From: Malacoplasma sp.
GTDB lineage: Bacteria > Bacillota_I > Bacilli_A > Mycoplasmatales > Mycoplasmoidaceae
Direction: 5' to 3'
Length of the DNA: 32,989 nt
NCBI GenBank assembly: GCA_029258015.1
Contig: JARHZT010000036.1
Coordinates: 1-32,989 of the forward strand
In this document: piece after piece, positions 1 through 10,687 of the stretch
Position numbering within the stretch: the stretch's first letter is position 1
Layout of the letters: each line of letters starts with the position of its first letter
The notes under the pieces: model-generated
Told to the model about the DNA's origin: nothing
The model's database searches: none
What the model saw: only the letters and a program-made list of their open reading frames with translations
Position numbers and translations under genes: made by a program

Positions 1-811
1 CACCAGATATAGCAAATGAAGCTAATTGTAAAGCATTTTTGTTATATCCGAAGTTTTGAGCTGCAAATGGGTTTTGCCCAGTTGTTTTAAGTTTGTGTCC
101 AAAAACTGTAAACTTTAATAATGCTCATATCGCCACAACTGCTATTACTGTTGTTGCTATTGATCATTCTCATCCTCAGAATTGTCCTTCGTGTCAGAAT
201 GTGAATGAAGTGTGCATAGGTAATGATTTGAATATACCTACACCCATTGCATTTGTATCTAATAAGTGATTTCTTACTAATGTACCAACTATGAATAAGA
301 TTATTCAGTTTAATAGAATAGCACTAACTACTTCATTTACTTTGAAGTAAATTTTTAATACACCTATACTTAATGCTACAGCTGTTGCTCCTATGATTGA
401 AAGTAAGATTGTTATAATTTGTCCACCAGGAAGACTGAAGTTTTCATTTTTACCAACAATTAAGCTAGTTATTAAGAATGCAAAACTTCCTCCTGCTAAC
501 ATTTGTCCTGATATACCAATATTAAATATACCTACTTTCATTGAGAAACTGAATGCTAATGCAGCAATTACATATATACATAATTGAACAGCAAATTGTT
601 CTGCATTATATGATCAGTCAAATGCTTTAGTAAACATTGCAAAGAATGCAGCTGGTTTTGTACCTAAACTTGTAATAATAATGAATGATAATAGCATCGC
701 GAATAATATCGCAAAAGAAACTGACATTACATTTCTTCTAATATTTTTTTGCTTTATTTGATAAGAAATCTTATCAAAGAAGGTTAAATTTTTTTCATAA
801 AAAGTATTCAT
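1..811 (-). CDS. BMP-type sugar/nucleoside ABC transporter permease (partial, 3' end outside window)
   Basis: This is a membrane permease of the branched-chain/ribose-type (BPD_transp_2) ABC importer family, the first of the usual two permeases of a YufOPQ/BMP system. About 270 residues are visible. A cytoplasmic N-terminus with aromatic and basic residues is followed by a transmembrane helix near residues 28-50. Further hydrophobic helices include the segment FNIGISGQMLAGG, which is typical of this family. The start ATG at 811 overlaps the stop of the ATPase gene (TAATG), and a purine-rich GGGGA lies upstream inside that gene. TGA codons (for example just after residue 65) must be read as Trp. 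The rest of the gene and probably a second permease lie beyond base 1. The substrate, nucleoside or sugar, cannot be settled from the sequence. Confidence 0.88.
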
Positions 812-2544
812 TATAATTTTTCCCCTGCTAATAATTCACCAATGTATTCTCTTGTCATAATGTCTCTGCTATTTTCTTCTATTATTTTATTTCTACTTAT
901 TACACCTATAGTGTCAGCTAATGCTAATATTTCATCTAATTCATAAGAGATTAGTAATACTGCATTACCTTTTTTCTTTTCATCAATAATTTCTTGATGA
1001 ATGAATTGGATCGCACCAACATCTAACCCTCTTGTAGGTTGAGCTAGAATGATTAATTTATGGTCTTTTTCCATTTCTCTACCAACTATAATTTTTTGTT
1101 GGTTACCACCTGATAATGAACGAGCTAATGCAACACCATTTGCAGAACCTCTAACGTCATATTTATCAATAGTATGTTGTGCATACTCAACTATTTGATA
1201 ATCAGATATAATTCCTAAATTACTAAATGGTTTTTTACTTATTTGATTATTTACAACATTTAATCTACAATCTTGATCTAAATCTAAACCATATTTATGT
1301 CTATCTTCTGGAACATGACTTATTCCTAATTCAATTCTTGTTTTAACATTTGCTCTTGAAATGTCTGTATTCATGAATCTTATAGAACCTGGATTTGCTT
1401 TTTTAAGTCCAGCTATTTGTTTTATTAAGTTAGATTGTCCGTTCCCTTCTACACCAGCTATAGCATAGATTTCACCAGCTCTAACATTAAAGCTTACTGT
1501 TGGATTGCTGCTACTTGTATTTGTATAGCTTGATCCACTATATCCATTATTAGAAAGTAGTGATGTAACATTCATTAAATTGTTTACACTCTTTTCCATT
1601 TTGCTTAATGTTTTTTCAATAGGTGTTTCATAGTTTAAATCTAAGTTTTGAACTGATAAAACTACTTCTCCCATTGTGTTACCAAGATCGTTTTTACTTG
1701 CTACTACTTTTTTACCAACCATTAATTCAGCCATTTTTTCAATTGAAGTTTCATCAACATTAACTGTATCAATGTATTTACCTTTTCTAATAACTGTAGC
1801 TTGATCTGCGATCATTTTAATTTCATGTAATTTATGAGTAATTATAATGATAGTTTTTCCTTCATTTTTAAATTGAAATAAGATTTCTAAAAATGATTTA
1901 ATTTCATTATCTGATAAAACTGCTGTTGGTTCGTCAAATATCATTATTTCAGATCTTCTATATAATACTTTTAAGATTTCAACTTTTTGTTGTTGACCAA
2001 TTGTAAGTTGAGATACTTTTTTATCTAAATCAATATCAAAATTATATTTTTGAATTAATTCTCTTAAAACTATTTTTGTTTCTCTTCTTTCAATGAAACC
2101 ATTTTTTTCACTTTCAACACCTAATACAATATTATCGAATACTGTAAAGTTGTCTACTAGTTTAAAGTGTTGGTGAACCATCCCAATTCTATATTTGTTT
2201 GCATCTTTTGAAGATTTAAACTTAACCATTTCGTTGTTGATATATATTTCACCTATATCTTGTTCATACATACCAAACAGGATTGACATTAATGTTGATT
2301 TTCCTGCCCCATTTTCACCAATAATTGCATGAATTGAATTTCTTTTAACATATAAGTTAATCCCAACATTTGCTTTAACCATTCCATTATTGAATGACTT
2401 ATGAATGTTAACCATTTTTAAAGCATAGTCAGCACCTTTTTCTTCTTTAAAAGGTACATATGTGAACTCTTGAAGCTTAGATTCTTTAACTGTTTCAGTT
2501 TGTTTTTTAGTTTCTTTAATATTATTATTCATTTTCATTACCAT
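811..2544 (-). CDS. Double-domain ABC transporter ATPase of a BMP/simple sugar importer
   Basis: A 577-residue protein with two fused nucleotide-binding domains, as in YufO/RbsA/MglA-type importers of ribose, galactosides or nucleosides. Domain 1 has Walker A GENGAGKST (about residues 76-84), signature LTIGQQQK (180-187) and Walker B MIFDEPT (201-207). Domain 2 has a degenerate Walker A GVEGNGQSN (364-372), signature LSGGNQQK (477-484) and LIILAQPTRGLD without the catalytic Glu. Degeneracy of domain 2 is normal for this family. A Ser/Asn/Thr-rich insert (about 313-350) separates the domains and looks like an unstructured linker. The first codon overlaps the lipoprotein stop (TAATG), and the stop overlaps the permease start, which suggests translational coupling. 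A second Met at codon 5 is an alternative start. Confidence 0.93.
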   Translation of the reverse strand: MVMKMNNNIKETKKQTETVKESKLQEFTYVPFKEEKGADYALKMVNIHKSFNNGMVKANVGINLYVKRNSIHAIIGENGAGKSTLMSILFGMYEQDIGEIYINNEMVKFKSSKDANKYRIGMVHQHFKLVDNFTVFDNIVLGVESEKNGFIERRETKIVLRELIQKYNFDIDLDKKVSQLTIGQQQKVEILKVLYRRSEIMIFDEPTAVLSDNEIKSFLEILFQFKNEGKTIIIITHKLHEIKMIADQATVIRKGKYIDTVNVDETSIEKMAELMVGKKVVASKNDLGNTMGEVVLSVQNLDLNYETPIEKTLSKMEKSVNNLMNVTSLLSNNGYSGSSYTNTSSSNPTVSFNVRAGEIYAIAGVEGNGQSNLIKQIAGLKKANPGSIRFMNTDISRANVKTRIELGISHVPEDRHKYGLDLDQDCRLNVVNNQISKKPFSNLGIISDYQIVEYAQHTIDKYDVRGSANGVALARSLSGGNQQKIIVGREMEKDHKLIILAQPTRGLDVGAIQFIHQEIIDEKKKGNAVLLISYELDEILALADTIGVISRNKIIEENSRDIMTREYIGELLAGEKL

Positions 2545-4328
2545 TAAGACTTTCTAAAAAACATCTTATCTTTCTTGAAAAGTTCATTTGCTTTAGGTCA
2601 ACTTGTTATCGCTTCATATTGGGCAAGAGGATGTGGAACAGTATATGTAACATCCACTGTTTCAACTTTACCATCTGGTTTTGTTATTTTATTTTTTATT
2701 CCTTTTAAAAAATTAGATAAATCTAAACTTAAATAATTATTTTCGTCACCATTTTCTCCTTTAGTATTATTTTTTATCCTTCAAGATCCATCATTCATTG
2801 GACCATTAAGTCCTGTTGATTCTTTATCAAATATTTCATAAGCTTTTAAATCTAAAGGAGTTGGTTCTTTTTTTGGATCTTTCTTTGTTTTAAAATCTTC
2901 ATTTAATAGAGCAATGTATTGTTTAATAACCGGATCTTCAGCACTTAATACTTTTGCTGTTTTGTTTTCAACTAGAGATTCTAACGTAACTTTAGAAAAA
3001 TCTAAATTTTGAACACCTCATTCATTTCAATTAGGATTTATTAAGTATTGTAATCCAGCATCACTAACACCAACACCAGCATTTTCAACTGTACCAACAT
3101 TGTTTCATCCTAAACCATAGTATCCATTATGATCTTCAACACCATTACCATTTCTTCCTTGAGTAATAGCCTCAAGAACACCATTAACTGAACCAGCTAA
3201 ATTTTTAACAGAAGAAAATTGAATTATTTTTCCTTTATGATTTGCATCTTTTCCTACTTTTTCACCCTTAGGAAGATCTACTTCTAACGATTTTGTCTTC
3301 TCTTGAGCTGTATCGACACCCAAAACTATACTTCTTGCAAATTCTGAATGATCTTGCTTAGAAACTATTCCATTAACAACTAATTGTGTTTGAGGACCTG
3401 CTATTGGAAATATAACATTAGCACCATTTTTTCTCATACCTTCAGACAATATAGTTGCCTTTTGCTCATTTGCAGAAAAACTACCAGATACAAAATATTG
3501 TAAATTTAAATCATCTGGGTCTTTTTCATTACCCGAAACTCATTTAATTGGTAATGTTGGTTTTGTTTTTTCCCCATTAACCGTTGGAATTAAAGGTTGT
3601 AAGACTTTATTTCAATAATGAATACCTAATCTAAATCCATTCATAAAGTTCAATGTACTTCCAAATGCTAATCCAACAAATGAACTTACAGCTAAAACTT
3701 TATTTCCATCTTTGTCCTTAGCAGTTTTCCCTTCTGTGAAATAATCTTGATATAAATTCAAAAACACTGCTGTAGATATTCCTGATAAGAACGATCCATC
3801 ATCTGCTCTATATGAAATGCTTGATACGTTATATGGATCAGATTTGAATGGTTCTGCATCTTTAACCATTCCGCCATCCACAAATATAAATCCATTATCT
3901 GTAAATGAATTTTTAAATTGTTTGTTTTCCGGTTTTGTAGAAGTCAATTGTTGTAATGCATCACCCTGGTTAAACCCTGTTGCTACAACAATTTTTGCAC
4001 CATCTTGAACTGCATATCTATATGAAGCAATTCTTGATACTGTGTCAACACCTGGTTTTTTTCAAATACCATTGTTTTCTTTTATTTCTTTACTAGCAGC
4101 TACTGGTAATTCAATATTTCCATTATTTTTGAAATAATCTCTAATACCATCATAACTACTTTCACTGAATGATTGGTCCGCTAACGTTGAAAAATTATCT
4201 GACACAACAAGTTGTACAGATGATTCAAACGATAATGGACTAGCGCATGCAGTTACTGAAATAGAAACTAAAGAGACTGAAGCAACAAGTGCTGCTGCAT
4301 TCAATATTTTTTTTCTTTTCTTAATCAC
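2544..4328 (-). CDS. BMP-family substrate-binding lipoprotein
   Basis: A predicted membrane-anchored solute-binding protein of 594 residues. The N-terminus is a lipoprotein signal: basic MIKKRKK, a hydrophobic stretch, and a lipobox SVTAC with the acylated Cys at residue 28. The mature part has the glycine/valine-rich segments of BMP/PnrA-like periplasmic-binding folds (for example SFVGLAFGS and VIFPIAGPQTQ). With TGA as Trp the frame is open from the start to TAA at 2544-2546. It is the first gene of the ABC importer operon, and its stop shares a base with the ATPase start. The start is GTG (4328), because an in-frame TAA lies immediately upstream. An AGAAAGG motif sits about 14 bases away, farther than usual. 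It is longer than the roughly 350 residues of typical BMP proteins. The family assignment rests on the fold-like segments and on the neighbouring ATPase. Confidence 0.85.
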
Positions 4329-4363
4329 TTAAACACCATTTACCTTTCTTACTATCACAAAAA

Positions 4364-4369
4364 ATTATA
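4364..4369 (-). promoter_or_regulatory. Candidate -10 box (TATAAT) for the ABC importer operon
   Basis: A perfect TATAAT on the minus strand about 35 bases upstream of the lipoprotein GTG. No convincing -35 element is visible at 16-18 bases, which is common in Mollicutes. In such AT-rich DNA, chance matches are frequent. Confidence 0.4.
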
Positions 4370-4500
4370 TTTACAAGTAAGGGTATAAAAAATTACAATA
4401 TTTTAAAAAAAAATAATTTGAATTAAAAAAAATAAATAGTAGAAAATATTATTTTATGTGTGTGTTTTTTAAGACATAAATAAAACATAAATGAAAAATA

Positions 4501-4526
4501 AAAAAAGAAGTTTTCACTTCTTTTTT
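4501..4526 (-). terminator. Intrinsic terminator after the cinA-like gene
   Basis: An 11-bp perfect inverted repeat (4501-4511 with 4516-4526, loop TTTC) that ends in a T-run on the minus strand. It lies 44 bases downstream of the cinA-like stop codon. Because the stem starts with six A it could act in both directions. Confidence 0.75.
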
Positions 4527-4569
4527 GTTGTTTTCATTATACATTATATATCAGAAAATTATTAAAAAA

Positions 4570-5055
4570 TTACTTTTGTTGAGGACGATAAATTAGTTTG
4601 AAAAGTTCTTCAATTACTTTAGTTACAATAGTAATTCTATTGTTAGTTCTTCCTTGATCTGGAACTGTCATTTCAAAGTCATATGACTTATCAATAACAA
4701 TAATACAAAAGAACACTTTACAGAATTTGTCTGCAAACATATCTTTAGAAGGTCCAGCTTGTCCTGTAACTGCTATTGAAATATCAGTTTCAAGTTTTCT
4801 TCTAATGCCCATTGCCATTTCTCTAGCAACTGTAGCTGAATATTCTGTATATCTTTCTATTAAATCTGTACTTACACCTAAAAGTTTACTTTTAGCATAG
4901 TTAGTATATGAAACTACACCACCTTTAAATACTTTTGAAGCTCCTGGTACATCAACTAAAGTTGAAGATATCATCCCACCAGTTACAGACTCAGCAATAC
5001 CTATAGTTAAGTTATTTTTAATTAATTCATTAATTATTATTTCTTTATAATTCAT
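4570..5055 (-). CDS. cinA: CinA C-terminal domain protein (PncC-like nicotinamide-nucleotide amidase)
   Basis: A 161-residue protein that matches the CinA C-terminal domain along its whole length. Motifs include GIAESVTGG (about 18-26), GGVVSYTNYAKSKLLGV (about 45-61) and AVTGQAGP (about 94-101). In other bacteria this domain is a nicotinamide mononucleotide deamidase (PncC) in pyridine nucleotide recycling. The N-terminal COG1058/MoCF-like domain of full CinA is absent, as in the short E. coli PncC. The gene seems to be its own transcription unit, with a terminator on each side and a TATAAT at 5099-5104 upstream. There are no internal TGA codons. Function is by family. Stop is TAA. Confidence 0.9.
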   Translation of the reverse strand: MNYKEIIINELIKNNLTIGIAESVTGGMISSTLVDVPGASKVFKGGVVSYTNYAKSKLLGVSTDLIERYTEYSATVAREMAMGIRRKLETDISIAVTGQAGPSKDMFADKFCKVFFCIIVIDKSYDFEMTVPDQGRTNNRITIVTKVIEELFKLIYRPQQK

Positions 5056-5151
5056 CTTTTAAACCTATTCCAAGTAATAAAAATAATGTCTAATATATAT
5101 TATATTAAATTTATTGAAAATATTAAATATATAAAAAGGGGTTAGATGTAA

Positions 5152-5189
5152 AAAAATGATTGTATTCTTTTAAAAATACAATCATTTTT
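5152..5189 (-). terminator. Intrinsic terminator after secA
   Basis: A 15-bp perfect stem (5152-5166 with 5175-5189, 8-base loop) followed by a T-run on the minus strand. It starts one base after the secA stop codon. Confidence 0.85.
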
Positions 5190-5190
5190 C

Positions 5191-8100
5191 TTATTTTTCT
5201 TTTTTAGATACGTTTTTATCTTTTAAATATTCAATAATATCATTATCAAAGTTTTGAATTTCTTTTGATCTATTTTTAGCATCATTCAATTCTTTTTCTC
5301 TCATCTCTTTTAAAATTAATGATTCATGTTGATCTGCTTTTTCTTTTCTATAGATTTTCTTTTCTAAATAGTTTTCATCTATAAATTCATTTATCTTTCT
5401 ATTGATTCTTGATTGATGTTTATTATCAATATGTTGCTTAGCACTCTTAATTCCTTTAAGAATGATACTTTCATATCTTTTTTTCTCTACCTTATCTTCA
5501 TTAAGATCAATAATCATATCATTATTGAATAATTCATCATCTAAATCTTCAAGATTTTTAGCAGCTAATTTTTTATTGTATTGTTCATGAATGATTTGAG
5601 GTTCATTTCTGATTAATTTTTCAAGTTTCTTTTGTTCTAACTCATCTTTACTAATAATTCTGATTTGTTTATTAATTCTTTTTAATCTTCTTTGTTCATC
5701 ATCAACATACAATAAATTATTTAGTTGTTCTTCAGATACAGCTATATCTTCTTTATGTTTAATATATTCTTCAATAGTTATTGCATCATTTCTCATGTCA
5801 TATTTACTAATAGGACCACCAAATAATGTACCTTTAGGACGTTTTACTACATATGGAGTTTTGTAGAATTCTTTGATTGGAATTTCATCCTCTTCTTCTT
5901 TATTGAATTCTTTATATCTTTCTTTATAAACAGAATAATCTATTGTATTTTCTTTATTAGCTACTTCATCATCATTGTTGTTTTTGAAAAACCCTTGTCT
6001 ATATCTAATAAACTGTTCATCTGTAAAGATTCCAGATTTTGCAAGAATACCTTTAATTTCTTTTCTAAATTCATTCAATTCTTCTTGCTTAGCTTGAGCT
6101 GGAGTTTGTCCCATAGTTGTATCAATTTCATTGACATGGAATTCTACATCATCAATATAAGCTGCTTCTTCTCTTTCTTCTCCCATAGCAGGTAGATTAA
6201 GATTTGCAAATAATTTATCAATGTACTCATTAATAGACATCTTAGCATCTTCATCTTTAAATGCAGGCATGTTTAAGATTCTTTCAAGTTCATCATCTTC
6301 AATTGAAGGTGCTGCTTCTTCTTGTGCTTTTTCAATCATTGACTCATCAATAATCTCTTGTACCATTGATTCACTACCAACTTCTCCAAATACCATTGGT
6401 TGTTCACTAATAATTGTTTGTTCATCAACAATTGTAGGATTATCAATTTCAATGATAGGTTGATGTTTTATAGTTTGTTCACTTACAGCTTTTTGAACTT
6501 CAAACTCATTTAATGCTTCTTTTTGTTCTACTTTTTCAATAACTTCAATTTTGTTATCTTCATCTTTAGAAGGGACAATGTTTTCTACTTCTTCTCATTC
6601 AGAACTTACATCTTTGAAAACAAAATCTGTAACATTATCTACATCAACAACTTCTTCTTCATCTTTTTTATTATTTAACAAATCATATTTTTCAGTTTTA
6701 GCTAATAAGATTTCTAAATCATTATCACTAACTTCTCCAATATTTTCATTATGTTCTGTATTTTCTAATTCTTTGGAAGCCATTTGAACTTCTAATTCAA
6801 ATTCTTCTTCAGTTGTGAACTTTTCACGAGAAAAAGATTCTGATGTATAAGCTTGTGGAATTTGTTCTGTAATTTCAGGAATAGCTTCATGTTTATGATT
6901 TTCTTCAGCTACTTGTTCATTTTCTTTTTCTTCTTGTTTATGTTCAGGTTCTTTTTGCTCTACTCCGTCCATAAATTCGTCTTCTTTAGCTGTATTGGAT
7001 GTTCTCTCAACTCTTTTGTTTTTGGGTTCATTCTCTTTTTTTTTATATTCTTCAGATGCAGTTAATACTTCTAATTGCTCTCTAAGTTTTTCCTGTTCAT
7101 TAGGTAATGATAATTGACATAATTGAGTAATAACAGAGTTTACTATTTCGCTCTTCATCTTTTCAAATAAGTTATTTCCATCTTCAATATAGATGTTTAA
7201 TGGACTTCTTTGTTCTAATGATCTAAGATTAACCCCTTCTCTTAGTTTAGTCATTTTATCAATATGTTTTGTTCACATCTTATCTAGATTGGTTAATAAG
7301 ATTTCATCAATAACATTTGTAGCAGATAATTCTTCTAAGATTTTGTATTTAACTTCAATAACTTTTTTGATTATCATTAAGAATTTATCAACAGCTGTAT
7401 AAATCCCTTGGTTTAAGAATATTCCTTCTTCAAAGAATGGGAATTTTAATACTTCTTCATTTAAGTAATTAACAATTTTTTTGGCATCAACTAATGCAGA
7501 GTTTTCTTTATTTTTAAATTCTTCTACAAATATAGAAGCAAAATCATTAGCCATGTTATTTACAATACTGAAATTATTTGTCTTTAATAAGATTTGGTCT
7601 CTTTGTTTATAAATTAACTCTCTTTGTAAGGATAAAACATGGTCATAATCCATTAAGTTTTTTCTAATATCAAAGTTTAAACCTTCAACCTTTTTTTGAG
7701 TATTATCTAACATTCTAGAAAAGAACTTAGAGTCATAGTATTCATCTTCAAGTTTTTCAGAAGCTTTTGCAAATTTATCTGTAGCAAAACGTTTAAATAG
7801 TGAGTCTTCTAATGAAGTGAAGAATCTTGATTCACCAGGGTCACCTTGACGACCAGTTCTACCTCTTAATTGGTTATCAATTCTTCTAGATTCATGACGT
7901 TCTGTACCAATAACATATAGTCCACCAATGGCTTTCATTTCTTCTGGAACTTTAATATCTGTCCCTCTACCAGCCATATTAGTTGAAATAGTAATAGCAC
8001 CTCTTTGACCACCGTGTTTTACAATTTCAGCTTCTTTTGTATTATCCCTAGCATTTAAAACTTCATGTGGGATTCCAAGTTGTAATAATCTTTCATGAAT

Positions 8101-9423
8101 AATTTCAGAATCTGAAACTGATGCAGTACCAACAAGGATTGGTTGACCAGTTTTATGTCTAGATTCAATTTCAGCCACAACGTGGTTTCACTTAGCTTTT
8201 TTAGTACCAAAAATATAGTCTTGTTTATCAATTCTAATAATTGGTCTATTAGTTGGAACTCTAACAACAACCATGTTGTAAATCTTTAAAAATTCTTCAG
8301 CTTCTGTCATGGCAGTACCACTAACAGCTGATAACTTATCATAAAGTCTAAAGAATGATTGGTAAGTAATAGTAGCCATAACTACATTTTCTGGTTCAAT
8401 CTTAACTCTTTCTTTTGCTTGAATAGCTTGTTGTAACCCAGCATTATAACTTCTACCTTCAAGTACCCGACCAGTAAATTGATCAACTAAATATATTTTG
8501 TCATCTTTAACTAAGTATTCTTTACCATTAGCAAAAATAAAGTGGGCAACTAATGCATTTGTAATTTTATGAACAATTTCTGCACTTTCAATAGAATATA
8601 AATTAACAATTTTAAAGAATTTTTCAGCTTTAATAACCCCACTATCAGTTAATGAAATAGTGTTAGATTCATTATCTATAACATAATCATCTTTAGTTAA
8701 TGTAGATACATAGTTATCAATATCTAAATATAATGAAAAATCTTCTTTAGGTTGACCTGAAATAATTAAAGGAGTTCTAGCTTCATCAATTAATACTGAA
8801 TCTCCTTCGTCGATAATAACGAAGTGTAATTGACGAATAACTTTTTCTTCCATACTTCTAACCATGTTATCTTTTAGGTAGTCAAAACCTAACTCAGAGT
8901 TAGTTGAGTATGTAATGTCTCTTGAAAACATTTCCTTTTTAACTGGCTTACTTAATTTTGAAGTATTATACCCTACAGTAATTCCTAATTTTTCAAATGC
9001 TTGAGCTGCAAACTTAGCATCTCTTTCTACTAGATATTCATTAACTGTAACAATGTGTACACCTTTTTTTTCTAGTGCATTTAAAAATGCTACTAAAAGA
9101 ATCGTTAATGATTTACCTTCCCCAGTATACATTTCAGCAAAGTCACCACAGTGTACTACATAAGCACCCATCATTTGTACTTCATAAGCTAGCATCTTGT
9201 ATTCTCTATAAATGATTTCTCTAGCAATAGAAAAAGCATCTACAACTATATCATCTAGTGTAAATTTATTTTCTTGTAATCCTTGAACTAAATAATCTGT
9301 TCTAATCCTTAGATCTTCTATTGATAAACTTTGATATTCTTCAAAGTTATTTAAAACTTGTTCAGCAATTATTTTAGCTTTAACTAAAATTTTTGATTTC
9401 TTTTTAATTTTTCTTATTTTCAT
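5191..9423 (-). CDS. secA: Preprotein translocase ATPase SecA with a very long acidic C-terminal extension
   Basis: SecA is the motor of the Sec translocase. It binds preproteins and the SecYEG channel and hydrolyses ATP. With TGA as Trp one frame runs unbroken from ATG 9423 to TAA 5191, giving 1410 residues. The motor core covers about residues 1-770: Walker A EMYTGEGKSL (98-107), the DEAD-like box DEGD (205-208, normally DEVD) followed by LIDEARTPLI, then VGTASVSDSEI, STNMAGRGTDI and QLRGRTGRQGDPGESRFF, and the helical end HIDKMTKLREGVNLRS. In frame after this come about 635 residues rich in Glu, Lys, Asp and Asn with coiled-coil character. This part has no CxC zinc motif. Usual SecA length is about 800-950 residues. 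The start overlaps the upstream ABC ATPase gene by 20 bases, and TAG lies two codons upstream in frame. Confidence 0.93.
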
Positions 9424-10579
9424 CGTCTAGACTCTTGCCTTTATCCTTATTTATAATTTTATCTACATAACCATCTAAAAGAAAGATTACTTTATTTGCA
9501 TATTTAGCAATCGATTTGTCATGTGTGATTATTACTACTGTTGTATCTAATTCCTTATTTATCTTGTTAAAAGCCTCTATTATTTTTCCTGACATACTAG
9601 AATCCACAGCACCAGTGGGTTCATCACCATAGATGATACTTGGTTTTTTGGCTATAGTTCTTGCTATTGATGTCCTTTGTTTTTGTCCTCCAGATAGTTC
9701 GTATGGATACTTATCTGCAAATTCTTTTAATTCCAATAAATCTAAAATATTATAAATTTCTTTTTCTGTTTCTTTTGAATTTTTTCTATTTTCTATTTTA
9801 TTTTGTTCTTTTATTTTTTTAATCTCAGCTTTTGTATAAGAAGTTTTTTTATAAATTTGATTATCAAAAATATTATAAGATGGTTTATTTAAATAGTTTC
9901 CAATTAAAACATTTTCAAAAACTGTTAGATTTGGTAACAATCCATATCTTTGAAAAACATAACCAATATTGTTTTTTCTAAATAATGTTAAATCATGCAT
10001 GTTCATAGAATCTAAACAATATCCATTAACTCAAACTTTGCCAGTAGTTGGTTTATCCATTCCAGAGATTAAATTCATTAATGTAGTTTTACCACTACCA
10101 CTTGGACCTAATACAACTACAAAATCACCTTTATAAATTTCAATGTTGATGTTATTTAAAATTCTAACAGCCATACTTTTATTAGAATAATACTTACTTA
10201 CATCACTAACTTTTAAAATTAAATCTTTATCATATGAAACTATTTCATCTTTTTTTATAGTTTGTGTATCACTAATATAATTAACTTTTTTATCAATTAG
10301 TTTAAAGATCTTATTTTTTATCTTACCTATTAATTTATTGTTATCATCATTGTCCAATTCAAGTTCTTTTAAATAATCTTGTAGTCAATATAAATCTTGA
10401 ATTTGACTTTCATAAATCTTTTTTAAGTTATGTTTATATCTTTCTTTTTTAGAACCTTTTTTTAAGTCTTCAAAATACCTATCAAAATTATGTTTGATTT
10501 GATGATAGTTACATTCTTTTAATTTACCTAAAAATGGATATTCTTCTAATAACTTTAAGCTTTCTTTTTTCATATTCAT
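9404..10579 (-). CDS. LolD/MacB-like ABC transporter ATP-binding protein with N-terminal extension
   Basis: A 391-residue ATPase. Residues 1 to about 125 are a charged, Lys-rich N-terminal region without a recognised domain. The nucleotide-binding domain follows, with Walker A GPSGSGKTT, Q-loop IGYVFQRYGLLPN, signature LSGGQKQR, Walker B PSIIYGDEPTGAVDS and switch His ITHDKS. The Asp-Glu-Pro-Thr-Gly-Ala version of Walker B is typical of ATPases that pair with FtsX/MacB-type permeases (export or lipoprotein release). A Lys/Glu-rich insert of about 35 residues lies between Q-loop and signature. TGA codons at 10031 and 10385 are Trp. No permease gene is adjacent. The 3' end overlaps secA by 20 bases, so the two are probably co-transcribed. 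Start could be ATG 10579 or ATG 10573; neither has a strong Shine-Dalgarno site. Confidence 0.88.
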
Positions 10580-10644
10580 TGTTATTTATAAAAATATTAT
10601 AAATTCATTTAACTCATTTCTATTAATAAATTAAGTAAGGAAAT

Positions 10645-10687
10645 AATAAAAATGAAATACATCATTATAATGCATCCCATTTTTATT
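10645..10687 (-). promoter_or_regulatory. Long hairpin in the leader of the ABC ATPase (attenuator or terminator candidate)
   Basis: Arms 10645-10662 and 10670-10687 pair over 18 positions around a 7-base loop. As minus-strand RNA all 18 pairs form, three of them G-U. As plus-strand RNA the same three positions are A-C mismatches. This asymmetry indicates that a minus-strand transcript is the functional one. The distal arm ends in a U-rich run (TTTTTATTATTT). It lies 66 bases upstream of the ABC ATPase start, so it may attenuate that operon or end a short upstream transcript. Confidence 0.6.

Noticed and set aside
6221..7065. Plus-strand open frames opposite the SecA extension
   Set aside because: Ser- and Phe-rich products are what the complement of Glu/Lys-rich coding sequence gives; no start signals support them.
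5191..7254. A separate acidic protein gene downstream of secA
   Set aside because: It is in the same frame as secA. The apparent break at 7273 is a TGA (Trp), and the sequence across it (HIDKMTKLREGVNLRS) is the conserved SecA end, so it is one gene.
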